NCBI GenBank assembly: GCA_036497285.1
Contig: DASXJR010000028.1
Coordinates: 1-53,255 of the forward strand
DNA length: 53,255 nucleotides
Origin: RYN-133 sp036497285
GTDB lineage: Bacteria; Actinomycetota; Actinomycetes; Mycobacteriales; Jatrophihabitantaceae
Direction of reading: 5' to 3'
Shown here: positions 16,722-25,812 of the stretch, in pieces
Layout of the letters: the number at the start of each line of letters is the position of its first letter
How positions within the stretch are numbered: position 1 is the first letter of the stretch
Translations under genes and position numbers: made by a program
Notes under the pieces: model-generated
Database searches by the model: none
What the model saw: the letters and a program-made list of their open reading frames with translations, nothing else
Told to the model about the DNA's origin: nothing

Positions 16722-16919
16722 CCCAATCACCCTTAGTCTCGTCGAGGCTTCGCACCCGGCCCAGATTAAGCCGCCGGGCGTGCTCGGAAGGTATCGAGGC
16801 TCGGTCGGCGCCGGCCGAGCCATCGGCTGCCGGAACGGTTACGCTTGGAACAGCGGACTCGGCAAGTTCGCTGCCCTGAACTCTTCAGGGTTTCGATCTT
16901 CCAGCCGTCGGGAGGTCAG

Positions 16920-17354
16920 ATGCCGAATAGTCGTGCGGCCGGCGCGACGGGGTTCACCGCCACGCCTTATGCGTCGATCGACATTGCGGTGCCGCACGAC
17001 AACACGGTTCTGATCAGTGCTGCCGGCGATTTCGACCTTGCCAACGTCGGTCTGATCCGCCGCCGGGTGGCCGCTGCTTCGACCATGGGTCGCGACATGA
17101 ACATCGACATGGCACGGGTCGGGTTCATCGACGCAGTCGTACTCGATGCGCTCATCGAACTGCACGGCATGCTCGGGAATCGCGGATTGCGTCTGCAGAT
17201 CGCCAATCCCAGTCGCCCCGTCGCGCGAGTGCTCCGGCTGGCCGGCGTGCTGAGCATGCTCGCCGACGATAGTGGATCCGATCCAGTCCCCGCCGATCAC
17301 ACGGTCAGCGTCACGACGCCGATGAGAAGTCCGAGCGCCGACATCAAGGCGTAG
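16920..17354 (+). CDS. STAS-domain protein (anti-sigma factor antagonist-like)
   Basis: This 144-aa protein has a STAS fold: strands IDIAVPHDNTVLISAAGDFDLANV, then MNIDMARVGFIDAVVLDALIELH and a closing GLRLQIAN strand. STAS proteins such as SpoIIAA bind anti-sigma kinases and are controlled by phosphorylation of a Ser/Thr just after the D-x-x strand. Here the equivalent position is in GFIDAVVL, with Ala in place of the usual Ser, so phosphorylation-type control is doubtful. GGGAGG stands five bases before the ATG at 16920. No partner kinase is nearby. Confidence 0.75.
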   Translation: MPNSRAAGATGFTATPYASIDIAVPHDNTVLISAAGDFDLANVGLIRRRVAAASTMGRDMNIDMARVGFIDAVVLDALIELHGMLGNRGLRLQIANPSRPVARVLRLAGVLSMLADDSGSDPVPADHTVSVTTPMRSPSADIKA

Positions 17355-17575
17355 TCGTTCGCCGACCCTGTGTGCAGGCGCCGCAACGGAGTGAGGATTC
17401 GTGGTGCGCTGCACGCTGACCGCGTGGTACTGGAACTCGCGCTGCTCACGGTCGAGGTCGATGATCTGATTGTCGACGATCGGCGGACGTGATCAGGCAC
17501 GAAATGTTCGCCCGCACGATCCGTCGCCAGCGACCTGTCATCGTGCGGTCCGGTCAGTCCAGGTCCCGTGCCCCT
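17355..17575. other. Intergenic stretch without supported gene
   Basis: These 221 bp lie between the convergent STAS and Rieske genes. A 67-codon minus frame (17297-17500) has serine/arginine-biased, shadow-like composition except for its last 15 residues, and no ribosome site. I see no convincing gene, repeat or terminator. Confidence 0.4.
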
Positions 17576-18466
17576 TCATGGCCCGATCGGGTTCAACCGA
17601 AGCGTTCGTTGCTCGTCGCGGCGGACTTCCACACGACCACTGCGGGTACGGACGTCCAGCGCCGGCTGCGGTCTCGTGGCAGGTCCCGAGCGCACTCGAC
17701 CGGACGGGTCGAACTGGCTGCCGTGCCACGGACAAGTGATGCACCCGTCGTCGCTGACCTCCCCGTCGTGCAACGGGCCACCGCGGTGTGTACACCGATC
17801 GGCGAGGGCGACCGTCCGCCCGTCGACCCGATAGACGACCACGGGTACCCCGGCGACGGAGTACATGTTCGGCTCGTCGCGCACGTCGGTTTCGCTGCAC
17901 ACGTCCGTCCACTGCGCGGGCAGGTGTTGGAAGGCGGTCGTGTCCACGCCGACACCCATCGCGTAGGCCAGGTGGCCGCCGAGCCAGCCGGCGACGCCGG
18001 TCAACGCGAGTGCGGCTGCCGATAGCGCGGCCCCGCGCAGATGACGATTCTTGCGCCGTGCGGCCCAACTCGACACCTGCAGAGCGAGCGCGCCGTAATT
18101 GCTTGCCGCGTGCACCAGGCCCACGCGGCGTTCCGGGCCCGACGTCGTCAGCCAGTCGGCGAGACCGGTGAGTGCCGCGGGTACTGCTGCGACCACGCCC
18201 AGGCCGACAAGGTGACCGGCGGTACGCCGGTCACCCGTAACGTCGAAGACGCTGGCCGACGTCCATGCCCCGATGGGCACGGCGACCAACATGGGATGCG
18301 CAGGGTGCGCGAGCGGCGTCCCGCTGAGCAGGTCTTTGATCGGCCCGTCCGGAACAAGTTTGGTCAGCGCGTTGACCAGCGGCTCGCTCACGCGGTCCAA
18401 CCATTCGGCGTCCTCGACCCGCTCGACAGCACGGTCCAGCGGGGTGCCGTTCTCGCCTTCAGCCAT
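17576..18466 (-). CDS. DUF2231-Rieske [2Fe-2S] fusion protein
   Basis: This 296-aa protein has an N-terminal DUF2231 membrane domain (signature SGTPLAHPAHPMLVAVPIG, about four helices to residue 175) followed by a Rieske domain with CTHRGGPLH and CPWHGSQFD, giving the two Cys and two His ligands of the cluster. It is expected to carry electrons at the cytoplasmic membrane, although its redox partner is not in the window. The start is the ATG at 18466; the frame upstream is noncoding in character. The protein ends soon after the cluster-binding half, as in short ferredoxin-like Rieske proteins. Confidence 0.85.
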   Translation of the reverse strand: MAEGENGTPLDRAVERVEDAEWLDRVSEPLVNALTKLVPDGPIKDLLSGTPLAHPAHPMLVAVPIGAWTSASVFDVTGDRRTAGHLVGLGVVAAVPAALTGLADWLTTSGPERRVGLVHAASNYGALALQVSSWAARRKNRHLRGAALSAAALALTGVAGWLGGHLAYAMGVGVDTTAFQHLPAQWTDVCSETDVRDEPNMYSVAGVPVVVYRVDGRTVALADRCTHRGGPLHDGEVSDDGCITCPWHGSQFDPSGRVRSGPATRPQPALDVRTRSGRVEVRRDEQRTLRLNPIGP

Positions 18467-18602
18467 GCGGATCCCCCAGGACGAAGTTGTCCCCTGGCGG
18501 CTGCTGGGTTCAGCCTGTCCGTGACCTACCCTGCGCTCTGACGTGGTTAACGCCGGCGCCCACCGCGACTCGGCGAGCGAGCGTGCACGGCGTGACCCAA
18601 CA

Positions 18603-19751
18603 TCAGGTTTCCTGGCGAATTCCGTCCGGCGGGTCGTCGAGCTCGTACCGCTCCCCGAGTCGATGCACCTTCCATCCGCTGGCGCGCCACTGATCGGCGT
18701 CCAGCGCACCACGCGCGTCCACGACGCTTGCGGCGCCGACGACCGTACGAAGGCCGGCACTGTCGAGCCGATCGAACTCGGGCCAGTCGCTGAGCACAAG
18801 CACGGCGTCCGCGGCAACGCAGGCATCGCGCGGCGACTCCACGTAGTCGACCTCAGGCGAGCCTTCCTTGGCCCTGGGCACGGCGTGCGGATCATAGGCG
18901 CGCACGCGCACACCGGCCTCGCACAGTTTGGCAACGACGCCGGACGCGGGCGCGTCACCCACGCCCTCGGTCTCGGGTTTGACGGCCGGTCCGAGGACGC
19001 CGATCCGACGTCCGGCCAGCGTTCCCCCGCACGCCCGGCGCGCCAACTGGACCGTGCGCTCGCGGCGACGCAGGTTGACCTCGTCGACCGCACCGAAGAA
19101 CTCGACCGTGAATCCCACGACCAGCCGGGTCGCCACGAAGGAGTTCGCGCCCATCGCCAACTCGGCCGTGGCGAAGTCGGTCACGATGACCGGCGTGCCA
19201 CGGGCGATCAATGCATCGTGGATGCCGAGTGCCACGTTGATGCCGGCGCGGTCGGTTGCTCCGAACACCAGGCGGTCGGGATGCAGGCAGTCGTGCAACG
19301 CCTTGCCCTCCCGCGAGAACTCCGGCTGGAGCACCAGCCGGGCGCCGATCGGCGAGAGCTTCCGCTGTAGCTGCGCCGCGGTACCCACCGGCACCGTCGA
19401 CCGACCGACCACGGTGCTGCCAGGGCGAAGGTGCCCGACCAGCTCGCCGAACGCGGCGTGTACAGACGATCGATCGGCGGGCCCGGTGTTCGAGTGCGGT
19501 GTACCGACGCAGACGAAGTGGACGTCAGCCGCTTCGAGCGCAGCCGGGTTCGACGAGAATCGCACCGTGCCGGTGCCGAGGTGGTCGACGAGCAGCGGCT
19601 GCAGATCCGGTTCGTAGAACGGCAGGCAGCCGGCGCTGAGTTGTTCGATCTTTGCCACGTCGACGTCGACGCCGACGACTTCGTGCCCGAGTTCGGCCAG
19701 TGCCACGCACTGGGCGACGCTGAAGTATCCGGTGCCGAGGACGGTGATCAT
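18603..19751 (-). CDS. UDP-glucose/GDP-mannose dehydrogenase homologue lacking the catalytic-cysteine segment
   Basis: From the ATG at 19751 the protein has 382 residues. The N-terminal NAD domain (VLGTGYFSVAQ, GHEVVGVDVD, YEPDLQPLL, CVGTPHSNTG, STVPVGT, PEFSREGKALHD, PDRLVFG) and the C-terminal domain (RRIGVLGPAVKPETEGVGDAPA, YDPHA) are clear. Around residues 203-222, ANSFVATRL runs straight into AVDEVN. About 55-60 residues that normally contain the GGSCFPKD active-site cysteine are missing in frame. The usual Lys in the preceding helix is also replaced. Normal two-step oxidation to UDP-glucuronate is therefore unlikely; it may be inactive or have another role. Confidence 0.8.
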   Translation of the reverse strand: MITVLGTGYFSVAQCVALAELGHEVVGVDVDVAKIEQLSAGCLPFYEPDLQPLLVDHLGTGTVRFSSNPAALEAADVHFVCVGTPHSNTGPADRSSVHAAFGELVGHLRPGSTVVGRSTVPVGTAAQLQRKLSPIGARLVLQPEFSREGKALHDCLHPDRLVFGATDRAGINVALGIHDALIARGTPVIVTDFATAELAMGANSFVATRLVVGFTVEFFGAVDEVNLRRRERTVQLARRACGGTLAGRRIGVLGPAVKPETEGVGDAPASGVVAKLCEAGVRVRAYDPHAVPRAKEGSPEVDYVESPRDACVAADAVLVLSDWPEFDRLDSAGLRTVVGAASVVDARGALDADQWRASGWKVHRLGERYELDDPPDGIRQET

Positions 19752-19806
19752 GTCTGATCCGAGCCGAGCACCGGGTTCCTCGGCCCGGTGATATCGAACG
19801 GTCGCG

Positions 19807-20586
19807 TCACGTCGGGGCGCCGGAAGGCATAAGTTTCGCCGGCGCCCGCCTGACATGCTCGGCTTCCGGTATTTCACCGGTCAACACGATGCTGGCGGCA
19901 AGTTCGCGCAGCTTCGTGTGTTGGTGCTGACTGACCGCACGCAGTAGATCGAACGCGCGCGGCTGGTCCAGCTTTCGGTTGTTCATGATGATGCCGATCG
20001 CCATTGCGATCTCGCGGTTGGAGTCCAGCGCCACACGCAGGTGAGCGGCGTTGCTGCGGGACGTCACCCGCGCGAGCGCAAGCGCGATGTGCGCGCCGAG
20101 CAGGTCGAGCGCGTCCACCGCTTGTGCGTCGAAATGTTCCGAACGCTCGCTGAACAAGCCCAGCACGCCGAGACGCTCTTCACCGACCTGGAGCCGGACG
20201 TACGCGCCGCTGCGGATCGACGTCTGCGCCATGGCGTGCCGGCGGAAGAGCGCCCAGCGCCCGTCCGATTCGAGCTTCGTCACGTGCACCGTCGCGGCGA
20301 CGTCGTCGAGTGCGCACCGGAACGGTCCGTCGCGGGTTGTGCGGATGATGCCCGACAGTTCCTGCGCATCGTGATCGTCGGTGGCGGCGAGACAGCCCAG
20401 CCTGCCGTCCGGTCGCTCCTCGACGAGCAAGGCCGACCCACAACCCAGGACCTCGCCGGCGCGCTGCACCGCAATGAGGCGGGCGCTGGTCAGGGCCTCG
20501 GTCGTACCGATTTCCAGGGCCACGTGGGCAAACACACGGGCCGCGCTCAAGTCGCGGTTCATGACGACCGAACCTTCAGGTGTCAT
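19807..20586 (-). CDS. GAF-ANTAR transcription antiterminator
   Basis: This 259-aa protein has a GAF sensor domain (about residues 20-170, with LGVLGLFSER near its end) and a C-terminal ANTAR domain from about 185: AMAIGIIMNNRKLDQPRAFDLLRAVSQHQHTKLRELAASIV. ANTAR domains bind dual-hairpin RNA and prevent termination; the GAF part would sense a small molecule or redox state. A start at 20562 (MNRDLSAA) has GAAGG ten bases upstream and is an alternative. It lies 55 bp upstream of the UDP-glucose-dehydrogenase homologue on the same strand and might share its transcript. Confidence 0.85.
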   Translation of the reverse strand: MTPEGSVVMNRDLSAARVFAHVALEIGTTEALTSARLIAVQRAGEVLGCGSALLVEERPDGRLGCLAATDDHDAQELSGIIRTTRDGPFRCALDDVAATVHVTKLESDGRWALFRRHAMAQTSIRSGAYVRLQVGEERLGVLGLFSERSEHFDAQAVDALDLLGAHIALALARVTSRSNAAHLRVALDSNREIAMAIGIIMNNRKLDQPRAFDLLRAVSQHQHTKLRELAASIVLTGEIPEAEHVRRAPAKLMPSGAPT

Positions 20587-20731
20587 CACCCGTGGATGCG
20601 AGGTTCATCCGTGGGCTTCTCCGATTAGTGCCCAAAAGGCTCGGATTTCAAACCGACGGGCGGGCCGGCCTCGGTCCCAGCCTTGCCCAATTTCGCCGGA
20701 CGGTCCAGGGTAGGAATGCGTGACCGTCGCG

Positions 20732-20911
20732 CTAACCACGCAGCCAGCGCAGCACATCGACGGACCTCACAGCGACACCGACGAGGCCGATGATGATCAC
20801 GACGATGCCGATGTCGTACATCGTCGGCGAGAGCAGCCCGAAGGCGGTCAATCCGCATCCGAGTAAGAACACCAGACCTGCCAGCAGCACCGACTCGCCT
20901 CCACGTGACAC
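20732..20911 (-). CDS. Small two-helix membrane protein
   Basis: A 59-codon frame from a GTG at 20911 reads VSRGGESVLLAGLVFLLGCG, then a turn with SPTMYD, a second very hydrophobic helix (IGIVVIIIGLVGVAV), and ends RWLRG. Two helices with a short loop and basic ends are typical of a real small membrane protein and not of random high-GC DNA. No strong ribosome site is seen, and the gene is divergent from cydA with a 45-bp spacer. Function unknown. Confidence 0.5.
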   Translation of the reverse strand: MSRGGESVLLAGLVFLLGCGLTAFGLLSPTMYDIGIVVIIIGLVGVAVRSVDVLRWLRG

Positions 20912-20956
20912 AGCGGCGCGGGCATCTTCCCAGGGTCAGCCTACCGCCGGGAGGCC

Positions 20957-22354
20957 ATGATGTTGACGGCAATCGGAACGTTGGCAGATCACGCTGTCAT
21001 CCCCGCGCGCAGCCAGATGGGCGCTTCGCTCGGATTCCACATCATCTTTGCCTGCTTCGGGATCGCCTTCCCGCTGCCGATGCTCGTCGCGCATTGGCGG
21101 GGGTTGCGTCACGACGACGCCTCGGCGCTGTTGCTGGCGCGCCGGTGGTCGAAGGTGATGGCGGTCATCTTCGCCGTGGGTGCGGTCTCGGGCACGGTGC
21201 TGTCATTCGAACTCGGCCTGCTCTGGCCGACTTTGATGGGCACCTACGGGCCCGCGTACGGAATCCCGTTCAGCATCGAGGGAATCTGGTTCTTCGTCGA
21301 GGCCATCTTCACCGCCGTCTACCTGTACGGGTGGCGCAAGCTGCGACCGTGGCTGCACTGGTGGACCGGCGTGCCACTCGTGATCTCGGGAATCCTCGGC
21401 GCGTTCTCGGTGGTCGCCGCCAACTCCTGGATGAACCAGCCGAGCGGGTTCACCCTCTCGCACGGCCGCATCACGCACGTGAATCCGTGGGCTGTGATGT
21501 TCAACCGGGCAACCCCGTGGGAAGTGCCACACATGCTGCTGGCCGCGTACATGGTCGCCGGCTTCACAACGGCCGCCGTCTATGCCGTCGGATGGATGCG
21601 CGGCCGCCGCGACCGCTATCACCGGCTCGGATTCCTCATCCCGTTCGTCACCGCGGGGGTTTGCGCGCCCGTCCAAGTGGCGTTCGGCGATTCCGTCGCT
21701 CGGGCCATCGAGCAGCAACAGCCGCTGAAGTTCGCAGCGATGGAGTTCGTCAACCGCACCCACAGTCACGTCACGGAATGGCTCGGCGGGATCTATGTGA
21801 ACGGCAAGGTGTACTTCGGTCTCGGCATCCCGGACTTCGACTCGATCCTGGTCGGGTACTCGCCGGACGCCAAGGTCATAGGCTGGCGCAGCGCGCCGCC
21901 CAGGGACCGGCCGCAGTTGATCAACCTCGTCCATCTGGCGTTCGACCTGATGGTCGTGCTCGGCATCGCGTTGCTCGTTCTGGCGGCGTGGCAGGGCTGG
22001 GTGTGGTGGTTCCGCCGAGCGATTCCCGAGACCAAGTGGTTCCTCATCCCGGCTGCGCTGTCCGGCCTCGCGGCCATCACAGCGATGGAATCCGGCTGGG
22101 TGGTGACCGAGGTCGGCCGGCAACCCTGGGTGGTGTACCGAATGCTACGCACCAGCGATGCCGTCACGACGTCGTCGGGCGTGCCGGTGACCTTGGTGGC
22201 GACGCTGCTCATCTATGCGGTGCTCACCTGCGTCGTCATCTTGGTGCCGTGGCTGATGGCTCGCCGATGGCGCAACCAGAGACCATCTCCGCCGGAGGGT
22301 GCCGAATCCGCCCCGCCGGTCAGCGACGCTCGCGATGATGAGCCGGTCCGATGA
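20957..22354 (+). CDS. cydA: Cytochrome bd ubiquinol oxidase subunit I
   Basis: This 465-aa polytopic protein carries the early RSQMGASLGFHIIFACFG segment with the haem-ligand His28, then GTVLSFELGLLWP, the ISGILGAFSVVAANSWMNQP region and the conserved GRQPW near the C-terminus. It is the quinol-oxidising, haem-bearing subunit of bd oxidase, reducing oxygen to water at low oxygen. The Q-loop between GYSPDAKVIGW and the following helix is short, as in actinobacterial and cyanide-insensitive-type enzymes. GGGAGG precedes the start. It overlaps cydB by 4 bp (ATGA). Confidence 0.93.
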   Translation: MMLTAIGTLADHAVIPARSQMGASLGFHIIFACFGIAFPLPMLVAHWRGLRHDDASALLLARRWSKVMAVIFAVGAVSGTVLSFELGLLWPTLMGTYGPAYGIPFSIEGIWFFVEAIFTAVYLYGWRKLRPWLHWWTGVPLVISGILGAFSVVAANSWMNQPSGFTLSHGRITHVNPWAVMFNRATPWEVPHMLLAAYMVAGFTTAAVYAVGWMRGRRDRYHRLGFLIPFVTAGVCAPVQVAFGDSVARAIEQQQPLKFAAMEFVNRTHSHVTEWLGGIYVNGKVYFGLGIPDFDSILVGYSPDAKVIGWRSAPPRDRPQLINLVHLAFDLMVVLGIALLVLAAWQGWVWWFRRAIPETKWFLIPAALSGLAAITAMESGWVVTEVGRQPWVVYRMLRTSDAVTTSSGVPVTLVATLLIYAVLTCVVILVPWLMARRWRNQRPSPPEGAESAPPVSDARDDEPVR

Positions 22355-23511
22355 CCCAGCCCTGGCAGGCGGTCGTCGTCGGCATCGCACTGTTCGCCAC
22401 GATGGCCGCGTACGCGTTGTTCACCGGCGCCGACTTCGGTGGCGGCATCTGGGACCTGTTGGCCGGCGGCACCGAACGCGGCCGCCGACCGCGCACCGCC
22501 ATCGACGCCTCGGTGACGCCGGTATGGGAGGGCAACCAGACATGGATCGTGCTGGGCATTGTCCTTGTCTTCACGGCTTTCCCTACCGCGTTCGCAGCGA
22601 TCATGACCTCGCTGTTCGTGCCGTTGTCGTTGGCGCTGCTAGGAATCCTGCTGCGCGGCATCGGATTCGCCTTCCGGCACGAAGCCGACCGGGTGCGAAC
22701 GGAGCAGTCCGCGGGCGCGCTGTTTGCGGCATCGTCGTTCCTGGCGCCGTTCTTCCTCGGCGTCACCGTCGGCGCGGTCGCCACCGGACGGGTGCGAACC
22801 GATCGGACGGGCAACGTTCCGGACGCGTGGCTCAACCCGTCCGCGCTTATGACCGGTGCCCTGTTCGTAGCCGCGTGTGCATACATCGGCGCGGTGTACC
22901 TCGTCGGCGACTCGCATCGCCGTGGGGACGAGGGGATGGTGCGCTACTTCAGCAAGCGCGCCCTTGCCGCGGGCGTGGTCACCGGCGTGTTCGCGGGAAT
23001 CAACCTGGTGTTCCTCCACAACGACGCGCCGTACGTGTTCCATCGCCTCGTCGGCGCCGCGCTGCCACTGCTCATCGTGTCGATCGTCGCCGGAGCCACC
23101 GCCCTCGGCCTGGTCTTGATCCGGCGCGTGTGGCTACTGCGCATCACCGCCGGCGTTGCCGTGGGTGCCGTGGTCGCCGCGTGGGGCTGGGCCCAGTACC
23201 CGTACCTGCTGCCCACGTCCCTCTCGCTCCGCGAGGGAAGCGCCCCGACTGCGTCGCTCAACGCCGAACTCGTCGTGTTGGTCATGGCCGCGGTCTTCGT
23301 GGTGCCCTCGTTCGTCTACCTGTATTGGCTGCAGCAGCACGAGAAATTGGTTGTCACCGAGGAGTCCGGTGATCTGGTACGCGCGGTCGCTCGAGAGAAC
23401 AAGACGGCCGCGAGGCCGAAGCGACCGCACCGTGTGCTCGAAGCAATGGTGATCGGCGCGGCGGCGTGGGAATTGCTGCGCGAAGCCGTCGCTCGGATGC
23501 GGCGCAAGTAG
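22351..23511 (+). CDS. cydB: Cytochrome bd ubiquinol oxidase subunit II
   Basis: This 386-aa membrane protein has the family markers FTGADFGGGIWDLL, PVWEGNQTWIVLGIVLVFTAFP and LLGILLRGIGFAFRHE, and about nine helices. It pairs with CydA to form the bd oxidase. The translation start overlaps the cydA stop (ATGA). It extends about 50 residues beyond the last helix with a basic cytoplasmic tail. No cydDC maturation transporter follows, so those genes must lie elsewhere. The next gene is convergent with a 25-bp gap. Confidence 0.92.
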   Translation: MTQPWQAVVVGIALFATMAAYALFTGADFGGGIWDLLAGGTERGRRPRTAIDASVTPVWEGNQTWIVLGIVLVFTAFPTAFAAIMTSLFVPLSLALLGILLRGIGFAFRHEADRVRTEQSAGALFAASSFLAPFFLGVTVGAVATGRVRTDRTGNVPDAWLNPSALMTGALFVAACAYIGAVYLVGDSHRRGDEGMVRYFSKRALAAGVVTGVFAGINLVFLHNDAPYVFHRLVGAALPLLIVSIVAGATALGLVLIRRVWLLRITAGVAVGAVVAAWGWAQYPYLLPTSLSLREGSAPTASLNAELVVLVMAAVFVVPSFVYLYWLQQHEKLVVTEESGDLVRAVARENKTAARPKRPHRVLEAMVIGAAAWELLREAVARMRRK

Positions 23512-23536
23512 AGAACGCCGAGGTCGTCGCACCACG

Positions 23537-24646
23537 CTAGGCGTCGGTGCCCTCGTCGTAGCGGAGCAAGGCGCCGACGCCGTCCGCCACGTAGTCGTGC
23601 GCGTTGGGAGTGACGACCATGTTGGCCCCGGTGCCGACGACCGCGCGGACGAGCGCGCTGTCGAGCCGGTCGCTGCTGGGATCGCTCACGCCGATGCTGG
23701 TCAGCTCGTCCTTGGTGCGACCGAGCTGGACCGCTTCGGGCCCGATGAACGCACGAAGCGTCGAGGACGGGTCGTCGGAAATGACGAGCGTGTCGACCGC
23801 GCCGGCACGCAGCGCGTCGAGTACCGGGCCGAGCCCGGCCACGCCGAACCGTTTCCGTCCGAGGTTCTGCTGCAGGTGCTCGAGCACCTCGCGACGCTTG
23901 TGCCATTCGTGGCGCATCACCGCGTCGTCGACGGTCGCGGCGAGTTCGTCCCGGTCGGTCCCCTCCGCGCGCCCGCCGCCTTCCGCGGAGACGACCTCGG
24001 CCCCTTCACGCAGTCCGGACTGCAACTGGTCGACGAGCAGCGCCCGAGCCCGAGGATCCCCGGTGACGACGACGAGTTCGATCGCATGTTCAGCCGCCAG
24101 AGACACGACCGCGTCGGCGACCTCGCGTGCGTTGGCAGCCCAGGCGTTCTCGACGCGGCGCTGGAAATGCCGCTCGTCCCAAGTATTGCGGCTGGTCATG
24201 TGGACGGGACCCGCTGAGCCGGTGACGACGCTCGTCAGCCCGGGCAGCCACGACGGTGCGGCGATGTCGGCACCCTCACGATCAACCGCAGCGGACAGGT
24301 AGCGGGTCCGCGGACCACGCTGGGCGAGGTACGGCATCAGCTTGGGCAACGCCGCGACGGTCCCCTCGTCCCGAACCGGCGGGTGGGGCAGCCGGTCGCG
24401 GAACACGACCTGCCCGTCCGTCGCCACCAACACGAGTCCGGCATGCCCGACCTCGCGATCCTCCTCGATCGTGCGATCAAGCACAGTCAGGTCGTTGGCG
24501 TCGGCACCGTGATCGGACAACGCCGCACGCAGGGCCCGCCATCGCAATTCGACCACGTGTTCGCCACTCTCGGTTGCTCTCGTGGCATCGAGGTACACGG
24601 TCACGAACGGACCGGGGTGCTTGTAGATGGCTGCGAACTCTTGCAT
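23537..24646 (-). CDS. Vms1/Rv2629-like eRF1-fold protein
   Basis: This 369-aa protein begins with a PFVTVYLDATRATESGEHVVELRW segment. A middle domain follows with VVVTGDPRARALLVDQL, then DELAATVDDAV, and a C-terminal eRF1-domain-3-like part with LDALRAGAVDTLVISDD. This order fits the bacterial release-factor-like family that includes mycobacterial Rv2629 of the dormancy regulon. Family members are suspected to act on stalled ribosomes or peptidyl-tRNA, but the bacterial role is not settled. GGGAGG stands four bases before the ATG. Confidence 0.78.
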   Translation of the reverse strand: MQEFAAIYKHPGPFVTVYLDATRATESGEHVVELRWRALRAALSDHGADANDLTVLDRTIEEDREVGHAGLVLVATDGQVVFRDRLPHPPVRDEGTVAALPKLMPYLAQRGPRTRYLSAAVDREGADIAAPSWLPGLTSVVTGSAGPVHMTSRNTWDERHFQRRVENAWAANAREVADAVVSLAAEHAIELVVVTGDPRARALLVDQLQSGLREGAEVVSAEGGGRAEGTDRDELAATVDDAVMRHEWHKRREVLEHLQQNLGRKRFGVAGLGPVLDALRAGAVDTLVISDDPSSTLRAFIGPEAVQLGRTKDELTSIGVSDPSSDRLDSALVRAVVGTGANMVVTPNAHDYVADGVGALLRYDEGTDA

Positions 24647-24682
24647 GACGCCTCCCGTCAGCTCGGCACGTCGGACTGCGGG

Positions 24683-25132
24683 TCATCCGCGGAATTCGTC
24701 CAGCTCCCACATGGCGTGCTGCAGGACGCTGAGCTGATGTGACCCGAAATCGATCACGCCGTTCGCGAACGCGTCCAGGTCGAACATGGAACGCACACCG
24801 CCGACGCTCAGGTACTTGACGTGTAAGTCGTCAAGTCCGAGGCCGTGGTCTCCCAACCATGCGCACAGCTCGGTCGGCGAGACGGATGGCAATGGCCGCG
24901 CCGCCATCACCGGCGGGTCCGGGATGCGGCCGAGGCGTCGCGCCTCTACCGCCGCGGCGGCGACCTCGGCCCGCCGCCGGGCCTGCTTCAACGCCTCGCG
25001 GGCGTGGCTCACGTCGGCGTCGGTGACTCCATTTCGAGCCTGCAACTGTTGGCGGCGCAGGCGGCATTCCAAGGCTCTCGCGGCGGCAGCCTGCGCTGCC
25101 GTCCGGAAACGTTCGACTTCAACCGTATTCAC
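24683..25132 (-). CDS. Hypothetical protein with N-terminal coiled coil
   Basis: The 149-aa frame starts at a GTG (25132) with GGGAG seven bases upstream. Residues 5-70 are Ala/Arg/Gln/Glu-rich with heptad-like spacing, indicating a long helix or coiled coil. The C-terminal half (LCAWLGDHGLGLDDLHVKYLSVGG...) looks globular. It lies 36 bp upstream of the Rv2629-like gene on the same strand and may share its transcript. I do not recognise the family. Confidence 0.6.
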   Translation of the reverse strand: MNTVEVERFRTAAQAAAARALECRLRRQQLQARNGVTDADVSHAREALKQARRRAEVAAAAVEARRLGRIPDPPVMAARPLPSVSPTELCAWLGDHGLGLDDLHVKYLSVGGVRSMFDLDAFANGVIDFGSHQLSVLQHAMWELDEFRG

Positions 25133-25257
25133 GGCAGGTCTCCCGATCGTGCGAATTCGCCATGGTTCGGCTACCTAGAGCTTACGAGGCCGGCAATCAC
25201 GCGCAAGCAGCGGCGAGTGCAAGTGTGAGACCTCGGTGCATGGGGTAGCTCATTTGT

Positions 25258-25812
25258 ATGGCCAACAAACTTGATGGAAACAAGATTGCGTTCATCGTCG
25301 CGAATGAGGGTGTCGAGCAGGTCGAACTCACCTCGCCATGGCAGGCGGTGGAGGATGCGGGCGGCCGACCGGTGCTGGTCGCAACCGAGGCCGGCGACGT
25401 GCAAGCGTTCAATCACCTTGACAAGGCCGAGGTGTTCGAGGCGACCATCGATACCGGTCGCCTGAACGTCGACGATTACGCCGGTGTCGTACTTCCCGGC
25501 GGCGTCGCGAATCCCGATCAGCTACGCACCGATCCCAAGGCCGTCGGGTTCCTGCGCAGCTGGGCTCAGGTGCACAAGCCGGTGGCAGCGATCTGTCACG
25601 GACCGTGGACCCTGGTCGAGGCGGATGTGATCAACGGGAAGACCTTGACCAGCTGGCCGAGCCTGCAGACCGACATCCGTAACGCCGGCGGCACATGGCG
25701 CGACGAAGAAGTCTTTCGGTGCGAGGCGGGTGACTTCACCCTGATCACGAGCCGCAAACCTGACGATCTCGAGGCGTTCAACAAGGCGTTCGTCGACGTG
25801 TTCGGTGAATAA
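25258..25812 (+). CDS. DJ-1/PfpI-family protein (YhbO-like)
   Basis: This 184-aa protein has a type 1 glutamine-amidotransferase fold with the nucleophile elbow AAICHGPW (Cys113, His114) and the acidic partner Glu17 in NEGVEQVEL. The layout is that of PfpI/YhbO proteins, which act as stress-related deglycases, chaperones or hydrolases of glyoxal-type adducts. The first strand (KIAFIVANEGVEQ) and GVVLPGGVANPD are conserved-type. It stands alone with its own start at 25258. Confidence 0.87.
   Translation: MANKLDGNKIAFIVANEGVEQVELTSPWQAVEDAGGRPVLVATEAGDVQAFNHLDKAEVFEATIDTGRLNVDDYAGVVLPGGVANPDQLRTDPKAVGFLRSWAQVHKPVAAICHGPWTLVEADVINGKTLTSWPSLQTDIRNAGGTWRDEEVFRCEAGDFTLITSRKPDDLEAFNKAFVDVFGE

Noticed and set aside
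17297..17500. 67-codon minus frame near the STAS gene end
   Set aside because: Ser/Thr/Arg-biased composition, overlaps the STAS gene, no ribosome site.
20625..20972. 115-codon minus frame between the GAF-ANTAR gene and cydA
   Set aside because: Arg-rich and without hydrophobic or domain pattern; the better frame here is the 59-codon membrane protein.
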